A DNA stretch of 64,000 nucleotides from Burkholderiales bacterium. GTDB lineage: Bacteria > Pseudomonadota > Gammaproteobacteria > Burkholderiales > Casimicrobiaceae. The notes beneath the pieces are model-generated. The model worked only from the letters and a program-made list of their open reading frames with translations, was not told the DNA's origin and did not search any database. The DNA lies in NCBI GenBank assembly GCA_905339295.1, contig CAJPFI010000022.1:1-64000 (forward strand). The letters run 5' to 3'. Both the position numbers and the translations under genes were made by a program. This document shows, piece by piece, positions 7,700 through 15,810 of the stretch (the stretch's first letter is position 1; each line of letters begins with the position of its first letter).

Positions 7700-8779
7700 A
7701 TGACCGACCCGGCGATCGAGGCGCTGCAGGCGACGGTGCGCCGCGCCGCGGCGACGCGCGCGTCGTTGCGAATCGTCGGCGGCGGAACCAAGGAATTCTA
7801 TGGCGCGAGCCTCTCCGGCGAGACGCTCGACGTGCGCGCGGTGACGGGCGTCGTCGACTACGATCCCACCGAGCTCGTGATCACCGCGCGCGCGGGAACG
7901 CCGCTCGACGCGATCGAAGCCACGATGCGGGCCGCCGGCCAGATGCTGGGATTCGAGCCGCCGCGTTTCGGCGCGGGCGGCACGCTCGGCGGCGCGATCG
8001 CGTCCGGCCTGTCGGGACCGAGGCGCCCGTACGCGGGCGCCGCGCGCGACTTCGTGCTGGGCGTCGGGGTCGTCGACGGAACCGGCCGCGCGCTGTCGTT
8101 CGGCGGGCGGGTGATGAAGAATGTCGCGGGATTCGATGTCGCGCGCCTGATGACCGGCGCGATGGGCACGCTCGGCGTCATCACCGAGGTCTCGCTCAAG
8201 TGCCTGCCGCGGCCGCACGCGGAGGCGACGCGGCTCTTCGAGCTGTCGGCGGACGAGTCGATCGCGCGGGTCAACGAATGGGGCGGACAGCCGTTGCCGC
8301 TGTCGGCCACGTGCTTCCACCAGGGCCTGCTCGCCGTGCGCCTGTCCGGCGCGCCGAGCGCGGTCGCCTCGGCACGCGCGAAGCTCGGCGGCAGCGAGCT
8401 CGAGGGGGCGGATGCGCTCTGGTCGTCGGTGCGCGACCATCGGCATGCCTTCTTCGCGTCCGCGGCGTCCGCGGCCGCGCCGCTGTGGCGGCTGTCGGTC
8501 GCGTCGACCGCGCCGTACACGGACCTGGGGGGCGAGCAGTTGATCGAGTGGGGCGGCGCGCTGCGCTGGCTCGCCGCGGGCGCGCGCACCGACGCCGCGA
8601 AGGTGCGCACCTGGGCGCAGGCGCAGGGCGGGCACGCGACGCTGTTCCGCGCCGCGGCGAAGCCGGTCGAGGTCTTTCACCCGCTGCCGTCCACGCTCGC
8701 GGCATTGCACAAGCGCCTCAAGGCGACGTTCGACCCGCACGGCATCCTCAATCCCGGCCGACTCTCGGCCGCCTTCTGA
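7700..8779 (+). CDS. glcE: Glycolate oxidase FAD-binding subunit GlcE
   Basis: A 359-residue protein (E. coli GlcE 350), a shortened PCMH flavoprotein without the full C-terminal oxidase domain. Visible motifs are RIVGGGTKEFYG (FAD loop), VDYDPTELVITARAGTPLDAIE, FEPPRFGAGGTLGGAIASGLSGPRRPYAGAARDFVLGV, MKNVAGFDVARLMTGAMGTLGVITEVSLK and the terminal FDPHGILNPGRL. The ATG at 7700 precedes the first conserved strand; the frame is open upstream but unconserved. The TGA overlaps the ATG of glcF (TGATG at 8777-8781), so the two are translationally coupled, matching the GlcDEF complex. Confidence 0.93.
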   Translation: MTDPAIEALQATVRRAAATRASLRIVGGGTKEFYGASLSGETLDVRAVTGVVDYDPTELVITARAGTPLDAIEATMRAAGQMLGFEPPRFGAGGTLGGAIASGLSGPRRPYAGAARDFVLGVGVVDGTGRALSFGGRVMKNVAGFDVARLMTGAMGTLGVITEVSLKCLPRPHAEATRLFELSADESIARVNEWGGQPLPLSATCFHQGLLAVRLSGAPSAVASARAKLGGSELEGADALWSSVRDHRHAFFASAASAAAPLWRLSVASTAPYTDLGGEQLIEWGGALRWLAAGARTDAAKVRTWAQAQGGHATLFRAAAKPVEVFHPLPSTLAALHKRLKATFDPHGILNPGRLSAAF

Positions 8780-10029
8780 TGCAGACGAATCTCGCGCCCG
8801 AGTTCCGCGGCACGCCGGACGGCGAGGAAGCCGACGCGATCCTGCGCGCGTGCGTGCACTGCGGCTTCTGCACGGCGACGTGCCCGACCTACCAGCTCCT
8901 CGGCGACGAGCTCGACGGGCCGCGCGGGCGGATCTACCTGATCAAGGAGATGCTCGAGGGCGCGGCGGTCAGCGCGAAGACGCAGCTGCATCTCGACCGC
9001 TGCCTCACCTGCCGCAGTTGCGAGACCACCTGCCCGTCGGGCGTGCGCTACGGCCGGCTCGTCGACATCGGCCGCAGGATCGTCGACGAGCGCGTCGGAC
9101 GCGGGACCGCCGAGTCGGCGCTTCGCTGGTCGCTCAGGAAGGGGCTCGTGTCGAGGCCGCTGTTCGGCGGCGCGCTCGCGCTGGGCCGGATCGCGAAGGC
9201 GTTCGTCCCGTCGCAGATGAGCCGCCGCATCCCGGCGTCGAGCCCGGCGGGCGCGTGGCCCGCGGCGCGGCATGCGCGGCGCATGATCGCGCTGGAGGGC
9301 TGCGTGCAGCCGTCGATCGCGCCGTCGATCGACGCCGCGCTCGCGCGCGTGCTCGACCGCGTCGGCATCTCGCTCGTGCGCGTCGGCGGTGGGGGCTGTT
9401 GCGCGGCGCTCCCTTTCCACCTCGACGACCACGACGGGGCAAGGGCTTACGCGCGGCGGAACATCGACGCGTGGTGGCCGCACGTCGAGGCCGGGGCCGA
9501 GGCGATCGTGGTCACCGCGAGCGGCTGCGGCGTCATGGTGAAGGACTATGCCCACCTGCTCGCGCGCGACCCGGCGTACGCCGCGCGCGGCGAGCGCGTC
9601 GCAGCGCTCGCGCGCGACACGATCGAGGTCGTCGCGCCCGAGTGGAAGTCGATCGCGCCGCTCGTCGCGCTGGACAAGGGCCCTCAGCGCGTCGCGTTCC
9701 ACGCGCCGTGCTCGCTCCAGCACGGCATGAGGATCCGCGGCGAGGTCGAGGAGATCCTGCGCGCGATCGGCCACGAGCTCCTGCCGGTCGCCGACGCGCA
9801 CCTGTGCTGCGGTTCGGCGGGCACCTATTCGATCCTGCAGCCGGAGCTCTCGTCGCGGCTTCGCCGCAACAAGCTCGCGGCGCTCGAGGCCGACCGGCCC
9901 AACGTGATCGCGTCGGCGAACATCGGCTGCCAGACGCACCTCGCGGCGGGCACGTCGCGACCGGTGCGCCACTGGATCGAGCTGCTCGACGAGCGCATGT
10001 TCGGCGGCTCGCCGGCCGGCCGGCGATGA
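8779..10029 (+). CDS. glcF: Glycolate oxidase iron-sulfur subunit GlcF
   Basis: A 416-residue membrane-associated iron-sulfur subunit that carries electrons from the GlcD/GlcE flavins to quinone. Two [4Fe-4S] motifs are clear: CVHCGFCTATCP (about residues 24-35) and CLTCRSCETTCP (about 75-86). Two cysteine-rich CCG domains follow: GGGGCCAALPFHLDDH and HLCCGSAGTYSILQP, typical of heterodisulfide-reductase-type subunits. The length matches E. coli GlcF (407). It overlaps glcE at its start, and its TGA overlaps the ATG of the thioesterase (ATGA at 10026-10029). Confidence 0.94.
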   Translation: MQTNLAPEFRGTPDGEEADAILRACVHCGFCTATCPTYQLLGDELDGPRGRIYLIKEMLEGAAVSAKTQLHLDRCLTCRSCETTCPSGVRYGRLVDIGRRIVDERVGRGTAESALRWSLRKGLVSRPLFGGALALGRIAKAFVPSQMSRRIPASSPAGAWPAARHARRMIALEGCVQPSIAPSIDAALARVLDRVGISLVRVGGGGCCAALPFHLDDHDGARAYARRNIDAWWPHVEAGAEAIVVTASGCGVMVKDYAHLLARDPAYAARGERVAALARDTIEVVAPEWKSIAPLVALDKGPQRVAFHAPCSLQHGMRIRGEVEEILRAIGHELLPVADAHLCCGSAGTYSILQPELSSRLRRNKLAALEADRPNVIASANIGCQTHLAAGTSRPVRHWIELLDERMFGGSPAGRR

Positions 10030-10538
10030 AGCCCGGCCGCGCGGAGAGCGTTTCGCCCGCGTCCCTTGAGGGAGGGGTGCAGCGCCGGGAAGCGGCGAGT
10101 CCGGGAGAGGCCGGCTTCTCCCGTTCGGCGTACCGGCGCTTCCTCGCGATCCCGACGCGCTGGATGGACAACGACGCCTACGGCCACGTGAACAACGTGA
10201 CCTACTACTCGTACTTCGACACCGCGGTGAACGAGCACCTGATCCGCGACGGCGGCCTCGACATCGCGGGCGGCCCGATCATCGGGCTGGTCGTGGAGAC
10301 CGGATGCCGGTTCCACGCTTCGCTGTCGTTTCCCGAGACGATCGACGCGGGGCTCGCGATCGAGAGGCTCGGGACGACGAGCGTCGTCTACCGCATCGGC
10401 CTGTTCCGGCGCGGGACCGACTCCCCGGCGGCGACCGGACGGTTCGTGCACGTGTGGGTCGATCGCGCGACGCAGCGGCCGGCGCCGGTGCCGGAGCGCA
10501 TCCGCGCCGCGCTGGCGCCGCTCGTCGTGCCGCCATGA
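10026..10538 (+). CDS. 4-hydroxybenzoyl-CoA thioesterase-family acyl-CoA thioesterase
   Basis: A 170-residue hotdog-fold thioesterase. The signature RWMDNDAYGHVNNVTYYSYFDTA (about residues 48-70) contains the D-x-x-x-H-V-N-N catalytic region of the 4HBT/YbgC type I family. The first 35 residues are a non-conserved leader, so the true start may be further in; the ATG at 10026 is kept because it overlaps the glcF stop. It probably hydrolyses an acyl-CoA of unknown identity. It belongs to the coupled chain glcE-glcF-thioesterase-GNAT. Confidence 0.88.
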   Translation: MKPGRAESVSPASLEGGVQRREAASPGEAGFSRSAYRRFLAIPTRWMDNDAYGHVNNVTYYSYFDTAVNEHLIRDGGLDIAGGPIIGLVVETGCRFHASLSFPETIDAGLAIERLGTTSVVYRIGLFRRGTDSPAATGRFVHVWVDRATQRPAPVPERIRAALAPLVVPP

Positions 10539-11050
10539 CCGGGATGGCGCCGAGCTCCGCCGCGATGGCGATCGAGTGCGAGCCGATGACGGCCGCGACG
10601 CGGAGCGACGCGTCCGCGCTGCTCGGGGAGTTCCTCGCCGCCGACGAGCACTACCTCGCGTCGTCGGCCGCGTACGGCGACGGGGGCGCCGACGCGCTCC
10701 GGCGCGCACTCGACATGTTCGTCGCGCGCCCGGAGCTCGGCTTCGTGTGGATCGCGTGGGCGCGGGAGCGGGGCCGCAGGATCGCGGTCGGCGCCTGCGT
10801 CGTGTGCCGCGCGATCTCGACCTCGCGCGGCGGCATCGTCGCGAAGCTCGACGACGTCACGATCCGCGGCGGCTGGCAGGGGCGCGGCGTCGGCAGCGCG
10901 ATGCTCGAGGCGCTCGCCGGTCACCTTCGCGGCGAGGGCGCCCGCCGGATCGACACGGCGTGCCATCGCGAGAACGCGCTCGCGTGGCGTTTCTACGAGC
11001 GCATGGGATTTCGGCCGCTCGACGAGGCGCGGCTGGCGAAGCTGATCTGA
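10535..11050 (+). CDS. GNAT family N-acetyltransferase
   Basis: A 171-residue acetyltransferase whose ATG overlaps the TGA of the thioesterase (10535-10538). The acetyl-CoA motif is AKLDDVTIRGGWQGRGVGSAMLEALAGHL (G-x-G-x-G/A type), followed by RIDTACHRENALAWRFYERMGFRPLDEARLAKLI, the classic GNAT motif B with N-x-x-A-x-x-F-Y-x-x-x-G-F. The N-terminal helices EFLAADEHYLASSAAY resemble aminoglycoside/small-amine acetyltransferases, but the acceptor cannot be determined. It closes the operon-like series; 73 bases without features follow. Confidence 0.9.
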   Translation: MTGMAPSSAAMAIECEPMTAATRSDASALLGEFLAADEHYLASSAAYGDGGADALRRALDMFVARPELGFVWIAWARERGRRIAVGACVVCRAISTSRGGIVAKLDDVTIRGGWQGRGVGSAMLEALAGHLRGEGARRIDTACHRENALAWRFYERMGFRPLDEARLAKLI

Positions 11051-11123
11051 CCGGTCGCGGCGATTCCGTGGACCGCGCCCGCCGCATCCCCCCGGATCGT
11101 CCCGACCGGAACGAGGCTCCCCG

Positions 11124-11477
11124 ATGACGCGCCGCCCGACGATCGCCGCCGCCATGCTCGCCGCCGCGCCAGTTTCGCCCGAGATACCGCTTCGAGACTT
11201 CGTCCGCAACCCGGCGCGCGCGCACTTGCACGCGTCGGGCGACGGCAGGACGATCGCGTACATGCCGCCGCGCGAACGGCGCATGAGCCTCCCCGTGCAG
11301 CCGGCGGGTTGCGACGCCGCGCCCGTGCGCGCCACGGCCGGGAAGGAGCGCGACGTCGCGGACTGCTTCCGGAAGGGCGCCGGCCGCGTCGTCCGCCTGA
11401 AGGACCTGGGCGGCGACGAGAACACGCTGGTCGTCGTCTCCCACCGCCGTGGCCGCGACGCGAAGGACCTGACATGA
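11124..11477 (+). pseudogene. N-terminal remnant of an S9 prolyl oligopeptidase-family peptidase
   Basis: Only 117 codons remain of what is normally a protein of about 600-700 residues. IPLRDFVRNPARAHLHASGDGRTIAYMPPRERRMSLPVQPAG resembles the start of secreted S9C aminopeptidases (P-x-x-D-F-F-R-N-P, then S-P-D-G-x-x-I-A-Y-x-x-P-x-E-R-R). It continues with KERDVADCF-KGAGRVVRLKDLGGDEN and ends RDAKDLT, matching the order of the first beta-propeller blades. No propeller or catalytic serine domain follows. The stop overlaps the start of ispD (ATG 11474). It may still be translated and couple to ispD, but as a peptidase it is broken. Confidence 0.7.
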
Positions 11478-12199
11478 GCGTGACGAGGCGCTTCGCCATC
11501 GTTCCCGCGGCGGGCGGCGGCACCCGCGCCGGCGTCGCGTTGCCGAAGCAGTACCACCAGATCCTCGGCAAGCCGATCCTGGCGCACACGCTCGACCGAC
11601 TCGCCGGGGCGCTCGCGCTCGACGGCGTGCTCGTCGCTCTCGCGCCCGACGACGTTCGCTACGCCGGGGCGATCGGTCCGCGGCCGGGCGTCGAGCCGCT
11701 GCCGTGCGGCGGCACCACGCGCGCGCGGACGGTGACGAACGCCATGGCGGTCCTCGCGTCGCGCTGCGGCCCGGACGACTGGATCCTCGTGCACGACGCC
11801 GCGCGGCCCTGCGTGCCGGTGGAGTCGCTGCGGCGGCTGGTCGAGGCCGTCGGGAACGATCCGGTCGGCGGCCTGCTCGCGATGCCGGTGGCCGACACGC
11901 TCAAGCGCGGCGACGGCGACGCCGAACCGCGCGTCGCGCGCACCGAGGGCCGCGAGCGGCTGTGGCAGGCGCAGACACCGCAGATGTTCCGCCACGGCGT
12001 CCTCGCGCGGGCCTATGCCGCGCCGGACGCCGCCGACGCCACCGACGATGCGCAGGCCGTGGAGCGGCTCGCCGCGCGCGGCGGGTGCCGGATGCCGCGG
12101 CTCGTGCCCGGCAGCCGCGCGAACCTCAAGATCACCTGGCCCGAGGACTTCGCGCTCGCCGCGGCGATCCTCGCGGCGCAAGCCAGGGAGCGCGCATGA
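11474..12199 (+). CDS. ispD: 2-C-methyl-D-erythritol 4-phosphate cytidylyltransferase
   Basis: A 241-residue IspD (E. coli 236) making CDP-methylerythritol in the MEP isoprenoid pathway. The nucleotide-binding opening is [46 protein letters not shown] binds metal and [12 protein letters not shown] follows, and [14 protein letters not shown] and [10 protein letters not shown] complete the family pattern. The end [16 protein letters not shown] is characteristic. The ATG overlaps the stop of the S9 remnant, and the TGA overlaps the ATG of ispF (12196-12199), giving the ispD-ispF arrangement common in proteobacteria. Confidence 0.96.
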   Translation: MSVTRRFAIVPAAGGGTRAGVALPKQYHQILGKPILAHTLDRLAGALALDGVLVALAPDDVRYAGAIGPRPGVEPLPCGGTTRARTVTNAMAVLASRCGPDDWILVHDAARPCVPVESLRRLVEAVGNDPVGGLLAMPVADTLKRGDGDAEPRVARTEGRERLWQAQTPQMFRHGVLARAYAAPDAADATDDAQAVERLAARGGCRMPRLVPGSRANLKITWPEDFALAAAILAAQARERA

Positions 12200-12684
12200 G
12201 CACGCCTCGCGTCGGCAGCGGATTCGATGTCCATGCGCTCGTCCCGGGGCGCCCGCTCGTCATCGGCGGCGTCACGATCCCGTTCGATCACGGACTCGAG
12301 GGGCACTCGGACGCCGACGTGCTGATCCACGCGATCGGCGACGCGATCCTCGGCGCGCTCGCCCTGGGCGACCTCGGCATGCACTTTCCGGACACCGACC
12401 CGCGCTGGAAGGGCGCCGACAGCCGTGCGCTGCTGCGCGCCATCGTGACGATGGCTGGCGAGCGCGGGTTCCGCGTCGGCAACGTCGACGCGACGGTGAT
12501 CGCGCAGGCCCCGAAGCTCGCGCCGCACGTCGGCGCGATGCGCGCGAACCTCGCGGCGGACCTCGGCTGCGAGGTCGGCGACGTCGGCGTCAAGGCGACG
12601 ACCACCGAGCGGCTGGGCTTCGCCGGCCGCGGCGAGGGCATCGCGGCGATGGCGAGCGTGCTGATGGTCCGCGAGTCCGCCTGA
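12196..12684 (+). CDS. ispF: 2-C-methyl-D-erythritol 2,4-cyclodiphosphate synthase
   Basis: A 162-residue IspF (E. coli 159). [11 protein letters not shown] gives the zinc ligands D-x-H at about residues 11-13, [41 protein letters not shown] gives the third ligand and the active-site loop, and the C-terminus has [20 protein letters not shown]. It catalyses formation of methylerythritol cyclodiphosphate with loss of CMP, downstream of IspD and IspE (IspE is not in this window). A GC-rich hairpin lies 24 bases after the stop. Confidence 0.97.
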   Translation: MSTPRVGSGFDVHALVPGRPLVIGGVTIPFDHGLEGHSDADVLIHAIGDAILGALALGDLGMHFPDTDPRWKGADSRALLRAIVTMAGERGFRVGNVDATVIAQAPKLAPHVGAMRANLAADLGCEVGDVGVKATTTERLGFAGRGEGIAAMASVLMVRESA

Positions 12685-12707
12685 CACCGGGTCCGGCGCA
12701 CGCGCCC

Positions 12708-12733
12708 GCGGGCCGGGCGTCGGCCCGGCCCGC
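12708..12733. terminator. GC-rich hairpin between ispF and the converging kinase gene
   Basis: A perfect 11-base-pair stem (12708-12718 with 12723-12733) closes a GTCG tetraloop. There is no U-tract, so termination would have to rely on stem strength or Rho. It lies in the 261-base convergent gap 12685-12945, which otherwise holds no recognisable gene. Confidence 0.5.
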
Positions 12734-12945
12734 ACCAGGGAAGCTCTGTGCCGGCCCGCGGCGCGGACGTGCACGGGGATTCCCCGGTGCGCTGTCCCGC
12801 AAGCTCGCTCGACCGGTCGCGGCGAACTCGGCCGCCATGCCGCGTTGCGCGGCCTCGCCGCATGGGGGGCACGGTCACGGCCACGCGCCTCGCCTGGCGA
12901 GCGATTCCATCCGTTCCCCTGTCGTCGGAACCTGCGCGACGGGAG

Positions 12946-14274
12946 CTAGCGCGCGCCGGTGGCGAGCGTCACCCGCGCGACCGTGCCGCCGCCTTCGCGC
13001 GGCGCCAGGTCGAACGTCCCCCCGTGCATGCGCGCGATGCGCTCGACGATCGCGAGGCCGAGCCCGGCGCCGGCCGCGCCGTCGTCGCGCGCGCGCGCGT
13101 CGCTCGAGCGCGTGAACGCGCGCTTGAGCCGCTCGACGTCGCCGGGCGGAACGCCGGCGCCGCGATCCCGCACCTCGATCGTGGCGAACGCGACGCCGTC
13201 CTGCGTCTCGACCTCGACCGGCGGCGCGCCGTAGGCGAGCGCGTTGTCGACCAGATTGGCGACGAGCCGCGCGACGGCAGTGGCCTTCATCGGCAGCGGG
13301 CGCACGCCGCCGGGCCGGAACGTCACGTCGTGCCCCGCCGCGGCGTAGCGGTCGACGCGCGCACGCACGATCGGGTCGAGCTCGGCGATCTCGTGCCCCG
13401 AGGTGTCGTCCGCGCGGGCGAAGTCGAGGAACTGCCCAATGATGCGGTCCATCTCCTCGATGTCGGCGACCATGCCGGCGCGCACAGACGGATCCTCGCC
13501 CGCGGCGCCCATCTCGACGCCCAGTCGCAGGCGGGCGAGCGGCGTGCGCAAGTCGTGCGAGACGCCGGCGAGCAGGACCGCGCGGTCGCGTTCGATCTGG
13601 CGCAGGTTCGCGAGCATCGCGTTAAAGCGGCGGTTGACCGCGGCGATCTCGGTCGGGCCGGTCTCGGGCAGCGGCGACGGCGTCCCGCCGCGCCCGAGCT
13701 CGTCGACCGCTGCGTTCAGCTGGCGCAACGGGCGCGACAGGTAGAGCGCGAACGCATACGCCGCGGCGAGCAGCAGCGCGACGATCGCGAGCGACCACAG
13801 GAGGCCGCGCGACGGCGCGTTGTCGAGCTCGCGCGCGGCGGGCATCGGGAAGGCCGCCCAGTACGCGGTGTCGCCCGACATCAGGCGCACGAGGAACTGC
13901 TGGCGCCCGGGCATCGCGCGGACCTCGGTGCCCGGACCGAGCGCCGCGCGCAGGCGGTTCTCGAGCTCGGCGACGAGCGGGCCGCGCGGCGGGCCGCCCA
14001 TCGCGAGCCCGGGCCGCTCCGCTTCGGGAATGATGCGCGCGCCGAACTCGCGCCCGATGCGCTGGAGCGTCTCGCGTCGCTCGGGACCCTCCGCGCCCTC
14101 GAGCGCGGCGCGCAAAGCCTTGAGCTGCGCAATCTTGGTCTCGCCGAACTGGCGCTCGACGAGCGCCGCGCGGTCCTGGCGGAACAGCACGATCATCGAC
14201 ACCGTCGCGATCGCGACCACCGCGACGAGCAGCAGCGTCAGGCGACCGAACAGCGAGCGCGGGAGGAGCGTCAC
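12946..14274 (-). CDS. EnvZ-type membrane sensor histidine kinase
   Basis: A 442-residue kinase starting at a GTG (MTLLPRSLFGRLTLLLVAVV). The two membrane segments are about residues 9-30 and 158-178 and enclose a periplasmic sensor of about 125 residues. A HAMP linker follows (SRPLRQLNAAVDELGRG). The phosphoacceptor is His240 in VSHDLRTPLARLRLGVEM. ATPase boxes are NLVDNALAYG (N), EVRDRGAGVPP (G1), and GAAGAGLGLAIVERIARMHGG (G2). The layout and length (EnvZ is 450) match EnvZ. The gene starts 37 bases after the ompR-like gene, in the same transcript. The ligand is unknown; proximity of the Spy-like gene suggests envelope stress. Confidence 0.93.
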   Translation of the reverse strand: MTLLPRSLFGRLTLLLVAVVAIATVSMIVLFRQDRAALVERQFGETKIAQLKALRAALEGAEGPERRETLQRIGREFGARIIPEAERPGLAMGGPPRGPLVAELENRLRAALGPGTEVRAMPGRQQFLVRLMSGDTAYWAAFPMPAARELDNAPSRGLLWSLAIVALLLAAAYAFALYLSRPLRQLNAAVDELGRGGTPSPLPETGPTEIAAVNRRFNAMLANLRQIERDRAVLLAGVSHDLRTPLARLRLGVEMGAAGEDPSVRAGMVADIEEMDRIIGQFLDFARADDTSGHEIAELDPIVRARVDRYAAAGHDVTFRPGGVRPLPMKATAVARLVANLVDNALAYGAPPVEVETQDGVAFATIEVRDRGAGVPPGDVERLKRAFTRSSDARARDDGAAGAGLGLAIVERIARMHGGTFDLAPREGGGTVARVTLATGAR

Positions 14275-14311
14275 GCTGCGCTCCCGGCGCCGGGGCGTCG
14301 ACGGCGACGCG

Positions 14312-15061
14312 TCACGGCACCTGTCCCGGCCCGGCGTCGTCGGGAACGTACACGTAGCCCATGCCCCAGACCGTCTGGATGTAGCGCGGGTTGGCCGGAT
14401 CGGGCTCGACCAGCTTGCGCACGCGCGACACCTGCACGTCGATGGCCCGGTCGAACACCTCGTGGTCGCGCCCGCGCGCAAGCTGCATCAGCTTCTCCCG
14501 CGCGAGCGGCAGGCGCGGGTGCTGCGCGAACACGCGTATCAGCGAGTACTCGCCGGTCGTGAGGTGGGTGACGGTCTCGTCGAGCACGAGCGTGCGCGCC
14601 GCGTGGTCGAGGCGGTGGCGGCCGAACGCCACCACGCCGGACTCGTCCGGCGTGCCCGGCGCGGGCCGCAGCGCATGGCGGCGCAGCACTGCGTGGATGC
14701 GCGCGACCAGCTCGCGCGGATTGAACGGCTTGCCGAGATAGTCGTCGGCGCCCATCTCGAGGCCGACGATGCGGTCGACGTCCTCGCCCTTCGCGGTGAG
14801 CATGATGATCGGGACGTTCTCGCCGGCACCGCGCAGCCGCCGGCAGACGGCCAGCCCGTCCTCTCCCGGGAGCATCAGGTCGAGCACCACGAGGCCCGGG
14901 GGGTCGCGCTGGAGCCACTTGTCGATCTCGCGGGCATCGGGGATCGCGCGCACCTCGAATCCCTGGCTCGCGAGGTAGCGGGTCAGCAGGTCGCGCAGGC
15001 GCACGTCGTCGTCGACGACGAGGATTCGCGTGGGCGGGGGCGGAGGTCTCGCGTTGCTCAT
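14312..15061 (-). CDS. OmpR-family response regulator
   Basis: A 249-residue regulator: receiver domain residues 12-125 with the acidic pair in LVVDDDVRL, phosphorylation site Asp61 (VVLDLMLPGEDG), Thr in MLTAKG and Lys in YLGKPFNPREL. The winged-helix DNA-binding domain covers about 150-240 (LTTGEYSLIRVFAQHP, then DRAIDVQVSRVRKLVEPDPANPRYIQTVWGMGYVYVP, very close to OmpR). ATG 15061 is preferred over an upstream in-frame ATG at 15145, which would extend through the regulatory region. It is divergent from the Spy-like gene; a GTAAC-N5-GTAAC repeat lies between them. Confidence 0.94.
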   Translation of the reverse strand: MSNARPPPPPTRILVVDDDVRLRDLLTRYLASQGFEVRAIPDAREIDKWLQRDPPGLVVLDLMLPGEDGLAVCRRLRGAGENVPIIMLTAKGEDVDRIVGLEMGADDYLGKPFNPRELVARIHAVLRRHALRPAPGTPDESGVVAFGRHRLDHAARTLVLDETVTHLTTGEYSLIRVFAQHPRLPLAREKLMQLARGRDHEVFDRAIDVQVSRVRKLVEPDPANPRYIQTVWGMGYVYVPDDAGPGQVP

Positions 15062-15112
15062 GGGCACGTCTCGATTGGAACGCAATGCGGGTCGATCGGC
15101 GCGACGCGGGCT

Positions 15113-15127
15113 GTAACCGAGTGTAAC
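15113..15127. promoter_or_regulatory. CpxR/OmpR-like tandem half-site
   Basis: GTAAC (15113-15117), five bases, GTAAC (15123-15127): a direct repeat with one helical turn (10 bases) between half-sites. This is the geometry bound by OmpR-family dimers and is one base per half-site off the CpxR box GTAAA-N5-GTAAA. It lies 52 bases upstream of the regulator start and about 147 bases upstream of the Spy-like start, so it could autoregulate the two-component operon and/or activate the periplasmic gene. Confidence 0.5.
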
Positions 15128-15273
15128 GATCCGGGCGCGCCGCAACGACCGGTTGCACGCGCGGCCGCCGGCGGCGCAACTCCCGGCGCATCCTGCGTTC
15201 GAACTTCACGACCCCGCCGAGCGGAGATGCCGCCCCGCGGGACGATTTCCGTCACTTCCGAAAGGTACCCGAC

Positions 15274-15810
15274 ATGACGCACGTTTCCCGTTCCATGCGC
15301 CCGGCCGCCCTTGCCGCCGCATTGCTCCTCGCCTCCACCGTCGCCATCGCGGGCCCGGGCCCGGGGCGCGGCCCCGGGATGCACGGCCCCGCCGGCGGTC
15401 CGCCCGCGTCGGGCGAGATGGTCGAGCAGATCCTCGCGACGATGAAGGACAAGCTCGCGCTCGACACCACGCAGCAGGTGATGTTCGACAACGCGCGGGC
15501 GCAATCGCTCGCCGCGCGCGAGAAGATGCACGCGAACCGCACCGGCATCCGCGCGAAGGTCGAGACCGAGCTCGCGAAGACCGAACCCGACCTGGCCGCG
15601 ATCGCCTCGGCGCTCGACGCGGTCGAGGAGCAGGCGCGCGCCGCGCGCCGCCAGGCCCGCGACGAGTGGCTCAAGCTCTACGCGACCCTCCGCCCCGACC
15701 AGAAGGCGGTTGTCCGCGACGCGATCAAGGTCCGTCTCGATCGCGCCGAGACCATGCGCGGCCGGATGCAGGAGCGGATGCGCGAGCGCTCGCCGCGCGC
15801 GCCGTCCTGA
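15274..15810 (+). CDS. Spy/CpxP-like periplasmic protein (LTXXQ-type)
   Basis: A 178-residue exported protein. Signal peptide residues 1-26 (basic MTHVSRSMR, hydrophobic core, cleavage after AIA). A glycine/proline/methionine-rich linker follows, then a long all-alpha region: MKDKLALDTTQQVMFDNARAQS carries the L-x-x-x-Q motif of Spy/CpxP, and LYATLRPDQKAVVRDAIKVRLDR repeats it. Spy-type proteins act as ATP-independent periplasmic chaperones and CpxP as a sensor inhibitor. The divergent two-component system and the shared intergenic repeat suggest it is a target or feedback partner of that system. The methionine/histidine-rich segments could bind metal. Confidence 0.82.
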   Translation: MTHVSRSMRPAALAAALLLASTVAIAGPGPGRGPGMHGPAGGPPASGEMVEQILATMKDKLALDTTQQVMFDNARAQSLAAREKMHANRTGIRAKVETELAKTEPDLAAIASALDAVEEQARAARRQARDEWLKLYATLRPDQKAVVRDAIKVRLDRAETMRGRMQERMRERSPRAPS

